Shown in pieces: positions 11,587 through 21,454 of a DNA stretch of 64,000 nucleotides (positions are counted from its first letter, which is position 1; each line of letters opens with the position of its first letter). This DNA comes from Phytohabitans sp036906915 (GTDB taxonomy: Bacteria > Actinomycetota > Actinomycetes > Mycobacteriales > Micromonosporaceae). The stretch lies in contig NZ_JBAKHX010000011.1 in assembly GCF_036906915.1 (NCBI RefSeq), forward strand, positions 1 through 64,000, written 5' to 3'. The position numbers were made by a program, and so were the translations under genes. Under the pieces are notes generated by a model. That model did not search any database and was not told the DNA's origin. It was given only the letters and a program-made list of their open reading frames with translations.

Positions 11587-12303
11587 ATGGCTGCCAAGAC
11601 GAACCCGATCCCGTCTGTGTGGGCCCGCCAGCAGGCCGAACCCGATCAGCCCGCGCTCAGCCGGGCGGCGATCGTGCGCGAGGCGATCGTCATGCTCGAC
11701 GCGGAGGGCGTGGAGGCGCTGAGCATGCGCAAGCTCGGCACCCGCCTGAACACGGCCGCCACCTCCCTGTACCGACATGTGGCAACCAAAGACGAGCTGA
11801 TGGAGCTCGCGATGGACGAGATCTTCGGCGAGATGGCGGTGCCGGACGCCAGCGGTACCGGATGGCGCGTCGCCGCCACCGAGGCGTCGCGCTCCTTCCG
11901 CGCGACTGCCCTGCGCCATCCCTGGTTGGCCTCGGTCGTCGGCCAGGCGGGCCTCGCCTACCTAGGCCCCAACCTCATGTCCTTCACGGAGCGGCTCGCC
12001 GCTCTCTTCACGGCCGCCGGCTTCCCCGAGCCGAGCCGCGCCATCGACACGCTGATCTCGTACGTGATCGGCATGAGCACGACGGAGGCCGCCTGGCTCA
12101 CCACCGTCGCGCGTTCCGGGCAGACGGAGGCCGAGTTCATCGCGCGGCTCATGCCCGCGGCCCAGCAGGCCGCGGCCGACTACGGCCACATCACGCAGAT
12201 CGGCCCGCCCGTGGACCTGGATCCGGCGGAGATCCGGGAGGGCAAGTTCGAGTACGGGCTGGAGGTCGTCCTCGACGGTCTGGAGGCCCGGATCCCTCGC
12301 TAA
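11587..12303 (+). CDS. TetR/AcrR-family transcriptional regulator
   Basis: 238 residues. The helix-turn-helix is near residues 24-70 (SRAAIVREAIVMLDAEGVEA, then MRKLGTRLNTAATSLYRHV). The C-terminal ligand domain resembles TetR_C of the tetracycline class. ATG follows GGAGGAG at 7 bases. It is divergent to the efflux gene and nine bases upstream of a siderophore-interacting protein, with which it may be co-transcribed. Confidence 0.88.
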   Translation: MAAKTNPIPSVWARQQAEPDQPALSRAAIVREAIVMLDAEGVEALSMRKLGTRLNTAATSLYRHVATKDELMELAMDEIFGEMAVPDASGTGWRVAATEASRSFRATALRHPWLASVVGQAGLAYLGPNLMSFTERLAALFTAAGFPEPSRAIDTLISYVIGMSTTEAAWLTTVARSGQTEAEFIARLMPAAQQAAADYGHITQIGPPVDLDPAEIREGKFEYGLEVVLDGLEARIPR

Positions 12304-12312
12304 GCTCGGATA

Positions 12313-13155
12313 ATGTCGGAACGCCCTGGGCGGCGCGCGCCGCGCGTCATCACCGCCCACGTCCAGTCTGTCGAGCGGATCACTCCGCACATGGTGCGCG
12401 TCGTGCTCGGCGGTCCCGGGCTGGCGGAATTCCGCGCCGGGGAGTTCACGGACCACTACGTCAAGCTGCTGTTCCCGCCCAGCGGAGTGACGTATCCCGA
12501 GCCGTTCGACATCGAGCGGATCCGCGCCAAACTGCCGCGCGACCAGTGGCCGAGCATGCGCACCTACACCGTGCGCCGCTGGCACGAGGAGCGCCGCGAA
12601 CTCACCCTCGACGTCGTGTACCACGGCGAGGAGGGGCTCGCCGGTCCGTGGGCGGCCCGGGTCCAGATCGGTGACCAGGTTCATTTCTCCGGACCCGGCG
12701 GCGCCTACGCGCCCAGCCCGGACGCCGACTGGCACCTGATGGCCGGCGACGAGAGCGCGCTGCCCGCGATCGCGGCGTCCCTGGAACGGCTGGCTCCGGC
12801 CGCGCGCGCCCACGTCTTCATCGAGGTGAGCGGTCCCGAGGAGGAGCAGAAGCTCGAGACCGCGGGCGATGCCGCGGTTACCTGGCTGCACCGGGGCGAC
12901 GCCCCGGTCGGCGCGGCGCTCGTGCGGGCGGTGTCGGCGTTCGAGTTTCCGCCCGGCGCCGTGCACGCGTTCGTGCACGGCGAGGCCGGCTTCGTGAAGG
13001 AACTGCGCCGGTTGCTCTTCGTCGAGCGCGGCGTCGCGCGCCAGGGACAATCACTTTCCGGGTACTGGCGGGCCGGTCACGACGAAGACGGATGGCAGGC
13101 CACGAAGCGCGAGTGGAACGCCCGCGTCGAGCGGGAACAGGACGGAATCGCGTAA
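12313..13155 (+). CDS. Siderophore-interacting protein (ViuB/SIP-type FAD reductase)
   Basis: 280 residues. The N-terminal FAD-binding barrel contains SMRTYTVRRWHEERRELTLD, the family motif RxYT, followed by FVLHG-like substitute VYHGEEGLAGPWAARVQIGD and FSGPGGAY. The C-terminal NAD(P)H domain ends with LSGYWRAGHDEDGWQATK, diagnostic of SIP proteins. It likely reduces ferric siderophore in the cytosol. It follows tetR by nine bases. Confidence 0.88.
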   Translation: MSERPGRRAPRVITAHVQSVERITPHMVRVVLGGPGLAEFRAGEFTDHYVKLLFPPSGVTYPEPFDIERIRAKLPRDQWPSMRTYTVRRWHEERRELTLDVVYHGEEGLAGPWAARVQIGDQVHFSGPGGAYAPSPDADWHLMAGDESALPAIAASLERLAPAARAHVFIEVSGPEEEQKLETAGDAAVTWLHRGDAPVGAALVRAVSAFEFPPGAVHAFVHGEAGFVKELRRLLFVERGVARQGQSLSGYWRAGHDEDGWQATKREWNARVEREQDGIA

Positions 13156-13195
13156 CCGTGCAACGGCGGGGCACTCTCACCGACACCTAAGGCTT

Positions 13196-16100
13196 GTGAG
13201 AATACTTCGATGGCTTGCGGCATCCGCGAGCCTGACGTTGGCCCTTTCCGGGCCCGTGCCCACCACGGCACATTCGGCCAATGCGCTTCCGGACGACACG
13301 GTCACGCTGGTCACCGGCGACGTCGTGCGCACCCGGGACGGCAAGGTGGTCGCGGTCGAGGCGGGCAAGGGACGCGCCCGGATCGGCTTCGCCGCCGAGC
13401 GCCGCGCTGGCCATCAGTACGTCTATCCGTCCGATGTGCTCGGACTGCTGGCCGCCGGCCGGCTGGACCGGCGGCTGTTCGACGTGACAGGGCTGCTCGC
13501 GGTCGGGTACCGCGACAAGATGCCGCTCCTCGTCCAGCACTCCGGAGGCGCGAAGCGGTCGAGCGTACGCCAACTGGCGGACAAACGCGCGACGGTGACC
13601 GCTGAGGTGCCGGTGGTCGACGCGTTCGCTGTGAAGGCAGCCGCCAAGGAGACCGGTGCACTGTGGACCGACCTGCGGTCCGGTCTGGATCAGGGGGCCG
13701 TGCGCTCGGTGCTGTTGGACGGGGTCAGGAAGGTCCTGCTCGACCAGAGCGCGGCCCAGATCGGCGCCCCAGCGGCCTGGCAGTCCGGCTACACCGGTCG
13801 TGGCGTCGTGGTCGGCGTACTGGACACCGGCGTCGACGCCAGCCACCCCGACCTGGCCGGCCGGATCCGCGCCAGCGAGAACTTCACCGAGTCGCCAGAG
13901 GCGGGCGACGTCATCGGGCACGGAACCCATGTGGCGTCCACCATGGCGGGCAGCGGTGCTGCCTCCGGCGGTCGGTACAAGGGAATCGCGCCGGAGGCCA
14001 CCATCCTCGCCGGCAAGGTGTGTGAGGACAGGTCGTGCTCCGAGTCGGCGATGATCGCGGGCATGCAGTGGGCCGCCGAGCAGGGCGCCTCGGTCGTGAA
14101 CGTGAGCATCGGCGGGCAGGACAGCCCAGGCGTGGACATCGTCGAAGACGCGGTCAACCGGCTCAGCGCGCAGTACGGCACACTCTTCGTGATCGCGGCC
14201 GGCAACTCCGGCCCCGACATGGTGGAGTCACCATCCACAGCGGACGCCGCCCTGTCGGTCGCCGCGGTCGATCGGCGGGACGCCATCGCCGACTTCTCCG
14301 GCGGCGGTCCCCGGCTGGGCGACGCCGCGCTCAAGCCCGAGATCGCGGCTCCCGGCACCGACATCGTGGCCGCCCGCTCGTCGCTGGTGCCGGCCGAGGA
14401 TAGCGAGCACTACATGGCCCGAAGTGGTACGTCGATGGCGACGCCCCACGTCGCCGGCGCTGCCGCGCTGCTCGCCCAGAAGCATCCACAGTGGAGCGGC
14501 CTCGAAGTCAAGGCCGCGCTGATGAGCACCTCGCGGTGGCTCGACGGGGTGGCCCTCGACCGGCAGGGTGCGGGCCGGGTCGACCTCGGCGCGGCCATCA
14601 ACGCGTCTGTGGTCGTGGACCACGGCAGCCTCAACCTGGGCCGGCCAAAGTGGCCGCACGAGGACGACGCACCGATGGCCAAGGTTCTCACCTACCGCAA
14701 CACCGGCACCTCGCCGGCGTCGGTCGCCGTGACCGGAGAGTTGACCGGCCCCGGTGGAACCGCCGCCCCGGCCGGGATGCTTACGGTGTCGCCGTCGACG
14801 GTGACGATTCCCGCCGGAGGCACGGCGACGGTCACCGTCACGATGGACACGTCGGTGGCCGCTCCGGACGGCCGGTACAACGGCCAAATCACCGCCACAG
14901 TGGGCGAGAACTGGGTGCGGACGCAGGTGTCCGTGCTGCGCGAGCCGGAAAGCTACGACCTGACCGTGCGGGTGATCGACCGGCACGGCGCTGCTGCGAC
15001 CTCGTACAACAGCGCCGTCACGTCGTGGACCGGTGAGCAGGTGACGTACCAGATGACGCCGCAGGGATACACCACTCGGGTGCCCGCCGGCGACTACAGC
15101 GTAGGCGCCGTGATCGCGACCGATCCTGACAGTGAGAACGAAACCATTTCGCTGCTGGCGCGCCCTCACCTGCGGCTGAAGGCGGACACCACGGTCGTGC
15201 TCGACGCCCGGACCGCCGGCGCGGTCGACATCACCGTGCCCGAACCCGGCGCAGCACCGGTGATGTCGCTGGCCAGCTACACGACGACCGGCGGTGACGG
15301 ACTTGATTACTACTTCTTCTACGAAGGAACCGACAGGTTGTTCCTCGGCCAGGCCGGCCCCGCGGCCAGATCGTCGGCGTTCAAGTCCTTCGTCGCCACC
15401 CACTGGGCCCGGTCGGACGGCAACGGCTCCTACTGGGACACCCCGTACATGTACAACGTGGGCATCGGCACCAACGGCGGCATCCCGACCGGGCTCACCC
15501 GCCATCTTCGCCCCCGGGACCTGGCCGTCGTGCATCAGAGCGTGCACGGCCTTCCGAACACCGCCGGTGGGATGGGCTCACGGGTGGACAACGCGTTCTT
15601 CTCCGCCTCCACCCGCATGCGGCTGCCCGCGCGCCGGACCGACTACTTCGCTGGCACGAACGTGATCTGGTCCAGCGAGATGGTCGACATCGGACCGGTC
15701 GACGATCCAACGACGGTGGCCTTCGCCATCCAATCTGGCCTCGTCTACCGGCCGGGACATTCGTACCAGCAGACCTGGAACACGGCGGTCTTCGGCCCGG
15801 CGTTCTACAGCCGCTCAGCCGGCGAAACCTCGACGGTCGGCGTGACCCGAACAGCCGACGACGAGTTCAACGCGTACTTTGGGATGCTGGTCGACCCTGT
15901 GCCCGGCCGGTTCGGGATCGCAGGCAAGATCCAGGCAAAGCGGAGCCAGACCGCCCTCTATCGGAACGGGGAACTCGTCGCGAACTCCGGCGTCGCCGGA
16001 ATTCTCTCGGCCACGCTGCCCCGCGATGACTCCGCGTACCGGCTGGAGGCGGAAGTCGACCGCACCGGGCTGTTCCCGATATCCACCAAGGTGTCAGGCT

Positions 16101-16465
16101 CCTGGTCGTTCCGCTCCGCGCACTCGGCCGACCCGGTGACGCCTCTTCCCCTAATGACCGTGCACTACGCGCCGGCGCTGGACGGCGCGTACAGCGCACC
16201 GGCGGGCCGAAAGTTCACCATCCCGGCGCGGGTCAGCCACCAGGCCGGCTCACGGGCCAGCACCGTCACCGGCCTCACCGTCGAAGTGTCCTACGACGAC
16301 GGTGCGACGTGGAGCCCGGCGGCGGTGAGTGGACGCGGCGCGAACTGGAAGGCGTCGGTCACCCATCCGGCTGGCGCCGAGCACGTGTCGCTGCGCACCG
16401 TGGCGAAGGACAAAGCCGGTAACGAGGTCGAGCTGACCACGCTCCGCGCGTACCTCCTGCACTGA
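13196..16465 (+). CDS. Secreted S8 subtilisin-like serine protease, 1089 residues
   Basis: A Sec signal peptide (residues 1-27) is followed by a propeptide region (about 30-190), then the peptidase S8 domain with catalytic D210 (VLDTGVD), H242 (GHGTHVAST), oxyanion N337 (AAGNSG) and S413 (SGTSMATPHVAG). The remaining 600 residues are beta-rich, carboxypeptidase-regulatory-like and Ig-like segments. GTG 13196 starts directly at the signal sequence. A paralogue with the same layout lies at 24022. It probably degrades extracellular protein. No dedicated regulator is adjacent. Confidence 0.92.
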   Translation: MRILRWLAASASLTLALSGPVPTTAHSANALPDDTVTLVTGDVVRTRDGKVVAVEAGKGRARIGFAAERRAGHQYVYPSDVLGLLAAGRLDRRLFDVTGLLAVGYRDKMPLLVQHSGGAKRSSVRQLADKRATVTAEVPVVDAFAVKAAAKETGALWTDLRSGLDQGAVRSVLLDGVRKVLLDQSAAQIGAPAAWQSGYTGRGVVVGVLDTGVDASHPDLAGRIRASENFTESPEAGDVIGHGTHVASTMAGSGAASGGRYKGIAPEATILAGKVCEDRSCSESAMIAGMQWAAEQGASVVNVSIGGQDSPGVDIVEDAVNRLSAQYGTLFVIAAGNSGPDMVESPSTADAALSVAAVDRRDAIADFSGGGPRLGDAALKPEIAAPGTDIVAARSSLVPAEDSEHYMARSGTSMATPHVAGAAALLAQKHPQWSGLEVKAALMSTSRWLDGVALDRQGAGRVDLGAAINASVVVDHGSLNLGRPKWPHEDDAPMAKVLTYRNTGTSPASVAVTGELTGPGGTAAPAGMLTVSPSTVTIPAGGTATVTVTMDTSVAAPDGRYNGQITATVGENWVRTQVSVLREPESYDLTVRVIDRHGAAATSYNSAVTSWTGEQVTYQMTPQGYTTRVPAGDYSVGAVIATDPDSENETISLLARPHLRLKADTTVVLDARTAGAVDITVPEPGAAPVMSLASYTTTGGDGLDYYFFYEGTDRLFLGQAGPAARSSAFKSFVATHWARSDGNGSYWDTPYMYNVGIGTNGGIPTGLTRHLRPRDLAVVHQSVHGLPNTAGGMGSRVDNAFFSASTRMRLPARRTDYFAGTNVIWSSEMVDIGPVDDPTTVAFAIQSGLVYRPGHSYQQTWNTAVFGPAFYSRSAGETSTVGVTRTADDEFNAYFGMLVDPVPGRFGIAGKIQAKRSQTALYRNGELVANSGVAGILSATLPRDDSAYRLEAEVDRTGLFPISTKVSGSWSFRSAHSADPVTPLPLMTVHYAPALDGAYSAPAGRKFTIPARVSHQAGSRASTVTGLTVEVSYDDGATWSPAAVSGRGANWKASVTHPAGAEHVSLRTVAKDKAGNEVELTTLRAYLLH

Positions 16466-16473
16466 TCAGCGAA

Positions 16474-16509
16474 GGGGCCCTTGACCAGCCGCTCAAGGGC
16501 CCCCTCTTT
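16474..16509. terminator. Bidirectional terminator
   Basis: GGGGCCCTTGA (16474-16484) pairs with TCAAGGGCCCC (16493-16503) and is followed by CTCTTT. It lies between the convergent protease and truncated NmrA genes. Confidence 0.8.
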
Positions 16510-16825
16510 AACGGATGTGCTCGTCGACCCACTGCTCGAACGTGCGGGCGGGTTGGCACGTCACCCACTCGGCGTCACTGACCGCGGCGGGCCCGCCGTC
16601 GATGCCTTCGGGCTCGGCGTAGAGAAACACCTGGGCGATGCCGTGCAGCGCGGCACCGAACGTGTCGGGCTTTGCGAGGTCGAGCAGCACGGTCTCGACC
16701 CCGTCGGGCACCTCCAGGCGCCCGGGCTCGCGGCTCGACGCGCGTAGGACGTGGCCTGCGGCGTGCAGACGTCGTAGGACGCCGCCGCCGACAGTGCCGC
16801 GCGCGCCGGTGATGAGGGTGGTCAT
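16508..16825 (-). pseudogene. Internally deleted NmrA-like NAD(P)-binding protein
   Basis: The first 75 residues are a normal NmrA/epimerase start (MTTLITGARGTVGGGVLRRL, dinucleotide motif GxxGxxG). At about residue 78 (EPEGIDGG) the frame jumps to the family's C-terminal end (AEWVTCQPARTFEQWVDEH). Full-length relatives have about 280 residues, so roughly 180 internal residues have been lost in frame. The short product is unlikely to work. Confidence 0.7.
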
Positions 16826-16956
16826 GGGTTGCTGTCTCCTTGTGTGAAGGAGGCCATCGAGCGGGCGCTTGCCGCGCCACGGCTCCGCCCGGGGATCCGG
16901 GTTACATATATGCATGATGTCATGCACGTGGTTGCGAGGACGGCGCCGACGGGGAG

Positions 16957-17088
16957 GTGACCGTCGGCGTGGTGGCCGAGCGTCTCGCGGTAGACCCGCC
17001 GGAACAGGAGCGGCTGGAGTTCGCCCGGCTGCTGCTCAAGTACGTCGACGCGATCGACGCGCTACGAACCACAGATTCCGGGACTTGA
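16957..17088 (+). pseudogene. MarR-type regulator remnant
   Basis: A short frame reads VTVGVVAERLAVDPPEQERL, which looks like the recognition-helix region of a MarR protein joined early to its C-terminal helix (LLLKYVDAIDALR), then stops. It is divergent from the deleted NmrA gene, a common pairing. The start is doubtful. Confidence 0.35.
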
Positions 17089-17140
17089 TCCCAACCCGGC
17101 AGCGCCTTAGCGCATCTCTACGGGGCGAAGGGAGGCGCGA

Positions 17141-17644
17141 GTGGATGCCTTCGATGGTTTTACGGACTTCATGGCGACGAACGGATCGGCGCTCTCGAAG
17201 TTCGCGTACCTGCTAGTCGGTAATCATGCCGACGCGGAGGACCTGCTGCAGAACGCGTTGACGAAGACGGCGGTGCACTGGCGGCGGGTTGCACGGTACG
17301 ACAACCCGGCGGCCTACGTGCGGCAGGCCATGGTCAACGAGACCTACGGCCGGTGGCGCCGTAAGCGGTTGCTGCAGATGGTCTCCGTGACCAAGGTGCC
17401 CGAGCGGCAGACTCCGGACGCGCTCCGTGCCTCGGACGATCGCGTCGACGTCTGGCGCGCGCTGGATCGACTCGCACCGCGCCAACGAGCGGTGCTCATC
17501 CTGCGTTTTCACGAAGACCTGTCGGTGGAGGAGACAGCCGCGCTGCTGCGGTGCTCAACCGGCACGGTCAAGAGCCAAACCCATGCCGCTCTGTCGCGGC
17601 TCCGTGCCCTGGCCCCCGAACTAGCCGATTTGAGGGTTTCCTGA
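17141..17644 (+). CDS. SigE-family ECF RNA polymerase sigma factor
   Basis: 167 residues. Sigma-70 region 2 (FAYLLVGNHADAEDLLQNAL, residues about 23-42) and region 4 with HTH (VEETAALLRCSTGTVKSQTH, about 132-151) are present; no SnoaL extension. GTG start. It overlaps by one base (TGATG) the next gene, a single-span membrane protein, which is the usual partner in this family and probably its anti-sigma or signal receiver. Confidence 0.92.
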   Translation: MDAFDGFTDFMATNGSALSKFAYLLVGNHADAEDLLQNALTKTAVHWRRVARYDNPAAYVRQAMVNETYGRWRRKRLLQMVSVTKVPERQTPDALRASDDRVDVWRALDRLAPRQRAVLILRFHEDLSVEETAALLRCSTGTVKSQTHAALSRLRALAPELADLRVS

Positions 17645-18837
17645 TGTCCAACCTGCGAGCAGTCCTTGAACGTGAGGCCGCCGAAGTGCGCACGTACGAC
17701 GTCGGGGCCAACGTGCTGCGTGCGGCCAGGCGCCGCCGCCGCTTGCGTACCGTGACGAGCGCCACCGCGGTCGTCGCCGTCCTGGCCGGCATGGCCGGCA
17801 TCTTCGTAACGCTGCGGCCCGAAGGCCCCACCCTCGTCGCTGCCGACCGCCCAGCGACGGCGAATGCACTGCCGTGGCTGCCGGAGACCGTCGACTCGAC
17901 GGTGGCCGAACCGCCCCAACTCCCCACCGACCGCGGCGTCGGAAAGGGCGCCCTGTTGTACCAGCCGTGCAACCAGCCGTGCGCCGCGCGGCTCGTGGCC
18001 CAGGACGGCACCCAGTACACGCTGCCGAAGGTCGCCCAGATGCCGCCGACCGTTCCCCGGACGGCCACGCTGTCGCCGGACGGGCGCTGGCTGTCCTACC
18101 CGGACGCCTCCGGCAACTACCTGCTCCGCGACCTGACCGGCACGAAGACGATGCCGACGGCCAACCGGCGCGCGGTGGGCTGGTCGTCCGACAGCACCTG
18201 GGTGGGCCTCGCCGACGCCAGCTCCGAAGACGGCGTCACGGTCATCAAACCACCCACCGAAACCGCCGCGGCGCGCTCGCTGCCCGCCGATGACACCCGC
18301 CCGCTCGCTGGGCTGACCACGGCTGGCGCGGCCGTGTTCGGAGGTTCTGAAGCGCACGAGGTCGGCGACCCGGACATCGACCTGTACCTCGTCGACGACG
18401 CCGGCAAGGGCCGTTCCGTGCCCGTCAAGATGGAGGGACAGCTCGGCTCGAAGGAAGACCTCCACTCCGGAAAACTGATCCGGACGGTCGACGACGAGAC
18501 CCTTCTGGTGCAGCTCATGGTGCAGAGCGACAACGAGACCACACAGGTGCCGGGCGATCTCTTCCACATCGACGCGGTCTCGGGCGAGGTGATGGCGAGA
18601 ATCCGCCTGCCCCAGCCGCTATCCCGCACCACGGTGCAGGGCGAAACCGCTACGACCTCGAAGGGCGAAACGTTCCGGACGTTGGCCGCTGTGGTGCCTG
18701 ACGGGGTCCTGCTCAAGGTGATCCGCGACGGGGCACCTGTATCGATAGAACTTCTCGACCCGGCGACCGGCGATCGAAGCACGATCGCGACCTTCAAGGG
18801 CATGGTTGCGTCGGCGATGGTTCCCGGCGAATCCTAG
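17644..18837 (+). CDS. Membrane protein partner of the sigma factor (putative anti-sigma / sensor)
   Basis: 397 residues. A cytoplasmic N-terminus with a basic patch (ARRRRRLRTV) is followed by one TM helix (about 38-58) and a large extracytoplasmic domain with WD-like segments (TATLSPDGRWLSYPDASG, LLDPATGDRSTIATF). Translationally coupled to the sigma gene. The function is inferred from position only. Confidence 0.7.
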   Translation: MSNLRAVLEREAAEVRTYDVGANVLRAARRRRRLRTVTSATAVVAVLAGMAGIFVTLRPEGPTLVAADRPATANALPWLPETVDSTVAEPPQLPTDRGVGKGALLYQPCNQPCAARLVAQDGTQYTLPKVAQMPPTVPRTATLSPDGRWLSYPDASGNYLLRDLTGTKTMPTANRRAVGWSSDSTWVGLADASSEDGVTVIKPPTETAAARSLPADDTRPLAGLTTAGAAVFGGSEAHEVGDPDIDLYLVDDAGKGRSVPVKMEGQLGSKEDLHSGKLIRTVDDETLLVQLMVQSDNETTQVPGDLFHIDAVSGEVMARIRLPQPLSRTTVQGETATTSKGETFRTLAAVVPDGVLLKVIRDGAPVSIELLDPATGDRSTIATFKGMVASAMVPGES

Positions 18838-18898
18838 GAGTACTCGGGAACTGGACGAATGTTTCCAATCGCGGTTCGGCGGTGGTGACTGTGGTGGC

Positions 18899-18925
18899 GG
18901 GGCGCCTGGGAGGTCCGGGCGCCCC
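18899..18925. terminator. Terminator hairpin
   Basis: GGGGCGCC (18899-18906) and GGGCGCCCC (18917-18925) pair, between the sigma cassette and a convergent pseudogene. Confidence 0.6.
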
Positions 18926-18957
18926 GCGCGGCAATGCCTTGACCTCGGTCAGCTGTG

Positions 18958-19741
18958 CTTGATGATCCCCGGAAGCGCCTTCTCCGCCAGGTACGTGTCG
19001 GTGAAGTTCAGCCAGCAGTCACCGCTGGTGATCGCGCTCCTCGGCCAGTTCCATCCCGGGAACGAGCCGCAGCGCCACCCGCATCGCGCCGTACCGCGTC
19101 GCGAGGTCGCGGCGCATCTCCTCGGTGACCGACGCCGCTTCGACCACAACGCGGTTGCGCTCGGCTTGGACCTACGCCGTCCGCAACTGGTCGTAGCCGG
19201 GGATGTCGGTCTGCTCCAGGACCTCGTCACGCACCGAGGTCAAATCCTCCAGCGAGTAGGTGAGGCGCTTCGTTGCGGGTGTGATGCTGACCTCCGGCGC
19301 CGCACTCGGCTCCGTGGGGGTGGAGGATTCCACGGCGTCCTTGTCAGCGACAGGTTCCGGGCCACCGTTTCCGGTGGTCTCCTGACCGTCCCCTTCGGTC
19401 AGCTGCGCCGAACTCGCCCAGATGGTCGCTGCGGCCTGCTGCAGCACAAGCGAAGGCGCGGTAACGGTTACCGGGGCGACGAGCGTCGTCTCGTTGTACA
19501 GGTAGGGCGGGCTGAACTGGGTCGGATTCGACTCGGCGCGTTCCTGGGCGAACCGGAGCGCCCGGCGGTACTCGGCCGGGGCCGCTGACAGATCTCGGTA
19601 GGGGTCGGCCGTGAAGACAGCGACGGCATCGGCGGTAGCCGGCACGTCACCAGTGATCTCAGCAGAAGCAGGTCCAGCCGCGACGACGACGGCCGCGCTG
19701 GTAAGCGCGGCCGCCGTGCAGGATAGGAGAATTTTTCGCAC
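18958..19741 (-). pseudogene. Secreted protein gene broken by a stop and a frameshift
   Basis: The first 189 residues are intact: a signal peptide (MRKILLSCTAAALTSAAVVV, cleavage near ASA) and an acidic, Thr-rich secreted segment. After TDIPGYDQLRTA an in-frame TAG (19172-19174) occurs. The same frame then continues coherently (AERNRVVVEAASVTEEMRRD) to a second stop, and the end (LNFTDTYLAEKALPGIIKHS) is in another frame. Two lesions therefore split one gene. No family recognised. Confidence 0.65.
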
Positions 19742-19750
19742 CCGGGCAGA

Positions 19751-19981
19751 CTAGTCACCACCGATCACCCGGTCTAGATCATAAACGTGCGAACGTCCCC
19801 AGTGGACCTTCTCGATGCGTGCGCGGAGGGCTTCCACGGCGCGTGCCGGCTGCTCGGCCTCGCTGGCATTACCTGACGGGTCGTCGTCGCCGACCGCTCG
19901 CGGCCGATCTGCACCTCGCGTGCCGCGGATCGCGGATGTCACCATCAGGGTCGTCATCCGAGCCGACATGATCGACTCCAT
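19751..19981 (-). CDS. Small hypothetical protein
   Basis: Up to 76 residues, ending ALRARIEKVHWGRSHVYDLD plus a few residues. The C-terminal half looks coding; the start among three Met codons (19981, 19966, 19957) is unclear. It ends 10 bases before the broken secreted-protein gene on the same strand. Bases 19982-20413 hold nothing else I can support. Confidence 0.4.
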   Translation of the reverse strand: MESIMSARMTTLMVTSAIRGTRGADRPRAVGDDDPSGNASEAEQPARAVEALRARIEKVHWGRSHVYDLDRVIGGD

Positions 19982-20413
19982 CGGCTCGGCAGCCGCCAGC
20001 CTCGCCGGTCAGGTGCCACCCCTGCCGGGGCAGAGGCAGTCGACCGAGACCGAGAAACAGAGAGGGCGGGCGCACAGCGCCCGCCCAGAATTCCGTTCCC
20101 ATGTTTGGTGTGCACCCAACCTGTCAGCATACGAACCCTCAGCCGGTGATTGAGGGTCCTGGATGTGTGGTTACTCCGGTGCACGCGAAGGTGCGCCGGG
20201 ACGGGTACACCCGTTCTGTGCGGTGATGGCCAGCGGCGCCGTGCTCGCCGGGTCGTTGGTGGGCACGGGCCGCTGGGCGCCGTCGAGGGCGTCTACCGCG
20301 AGTGCGCAGGAACGACGCCAAGCACTTGAGTCCGGCGATGAACATGGTCGATCCGGCGTGGCATCCAGATCTGGCCTCCCGCCCGCGTTTGCAACCGAGA
20401 TGGGATACCACTC

Positions 20414-21178
20414 TCAGGACTCGCTGACGTTCCTGGTGTAGATGAGCGAATGGAGCGTGCCGCTGACCGCTGCCCTCACCTGGCGCACCGCCGTCGGATT
20501 CGCCGCCGACAGACGCTCTGGGCCTGCACGCTCAACCAGTTCGATGGCAAGCCACTGCGGCCAGCGGTCAGCGTGCGAGCGGATCGCCGTCGCGTATGGC
20601 GAGTAGCCCAGCTCGCGGCCGCCCATCCGGCCGGCGGTGCGGTGCAGCGCGTCGGATAGCACCTGCGAGGTCAACGCGGTGTCGGGCAGGTCGCCGGGCA
20701 GCGCGCAGATGCTTTCGCTGAGGTGCCGCTCGCACCTGTCAAGGTCGTCGTATCGCCGTCTCGTCGCTTGCTCATCGAATGCCAGGTCCGGGTCCTTGTA
20801 GGCCTCGACCGTGTTGAAGCTGACCGATGCGCCGGTGTAGGCGTCGACCACCCGCCGCAGCGCCTTCCGCACGCTTTTCAGGTCGCGGTCCGGATCCAGG
20901 TGCGGTTCGAGGTCCAGTTCGCGGGCAATGGCCCGGTCCTCCTCGGACAGCACGGAGACCTGCTGGCGGTATGGGCACCGGATGAAGAAGCTCGCCACCG
21001 GTATGTAGGTCCAGCCCGGGAACATCCCGCGCGCCTTGTCCGGGCCACAGAACATACGCAACTGTCCGACGGACCGGATCAGCAGCAGCCGGCCGAACAC
21101 CGCCCTGGCCCGCTCGACGTCTTCGGTGACCACGCGCAGCAGCTCAGCTCGTTGCCGTCTCGCCTCCAGCCAACGCAT
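20414..21178 (-). CDS. Hypothetical protein of unknown family
   Basis: About 254 residues from ATG 21178 (MRWLEARRQRAELLRVVTED); upstream in-frame ATGs at 21214 and 21337 exist without clear ribosome sites. The protein is mixed alpha/beta, charged and soluble, with a helical N-terminus. A segment ARGMFPGWTYIPVASFFIRC may be the core. No motif that I recognise. Codon use is like the neighbours, so it is probably real. Confidence 0.55.
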   Translation of the reverse strand: MRWLEARRQRAELLRVVTEDVERARAVFGRLLLIRSVGQLRMFCGPDKARGMFPGWTYIPVASFFIRCPYRQQVSVLSEEDRAIARELDLEPHLDPDRDLKSVRKALRRVVDAYTGASVSFNTVEAYKDPDLAFDEQATRRRYDDLDRCERHLSESICALPGDLPDTALTSQVLSDALHRTAGRMGGRELGYSPYATAIRSHADRWPQWLAIELVERAGPERLSAANPTAVRQVRAAVSGTLHSLIYTRNVSES

Positions 21179-21454
21179 GCAACGATGGTCGCCGATCCTG
21201 CTGCTGGCCGCCATGGGCCGGGCGTGCGCTCTCTCGAGGGACGGGTCGTGGCCTGTCGAATCAGCCTCGCGACCCAGGCCCCACGTACCGATCCCGACAT
21301 CTGCGGACTCGACCGGGCACTTCGACCGAGACGCCACACCTGATGTTCTGCGGCCAGCCCCAAGCCAAAATCACCTGCGCGGATCTGTGGCCGCAATCCG
21401 AGCGTGGATCACAGGCGCGGCCCGGGCCACCCGGCGCGTCCAGCCCGGCGACGA

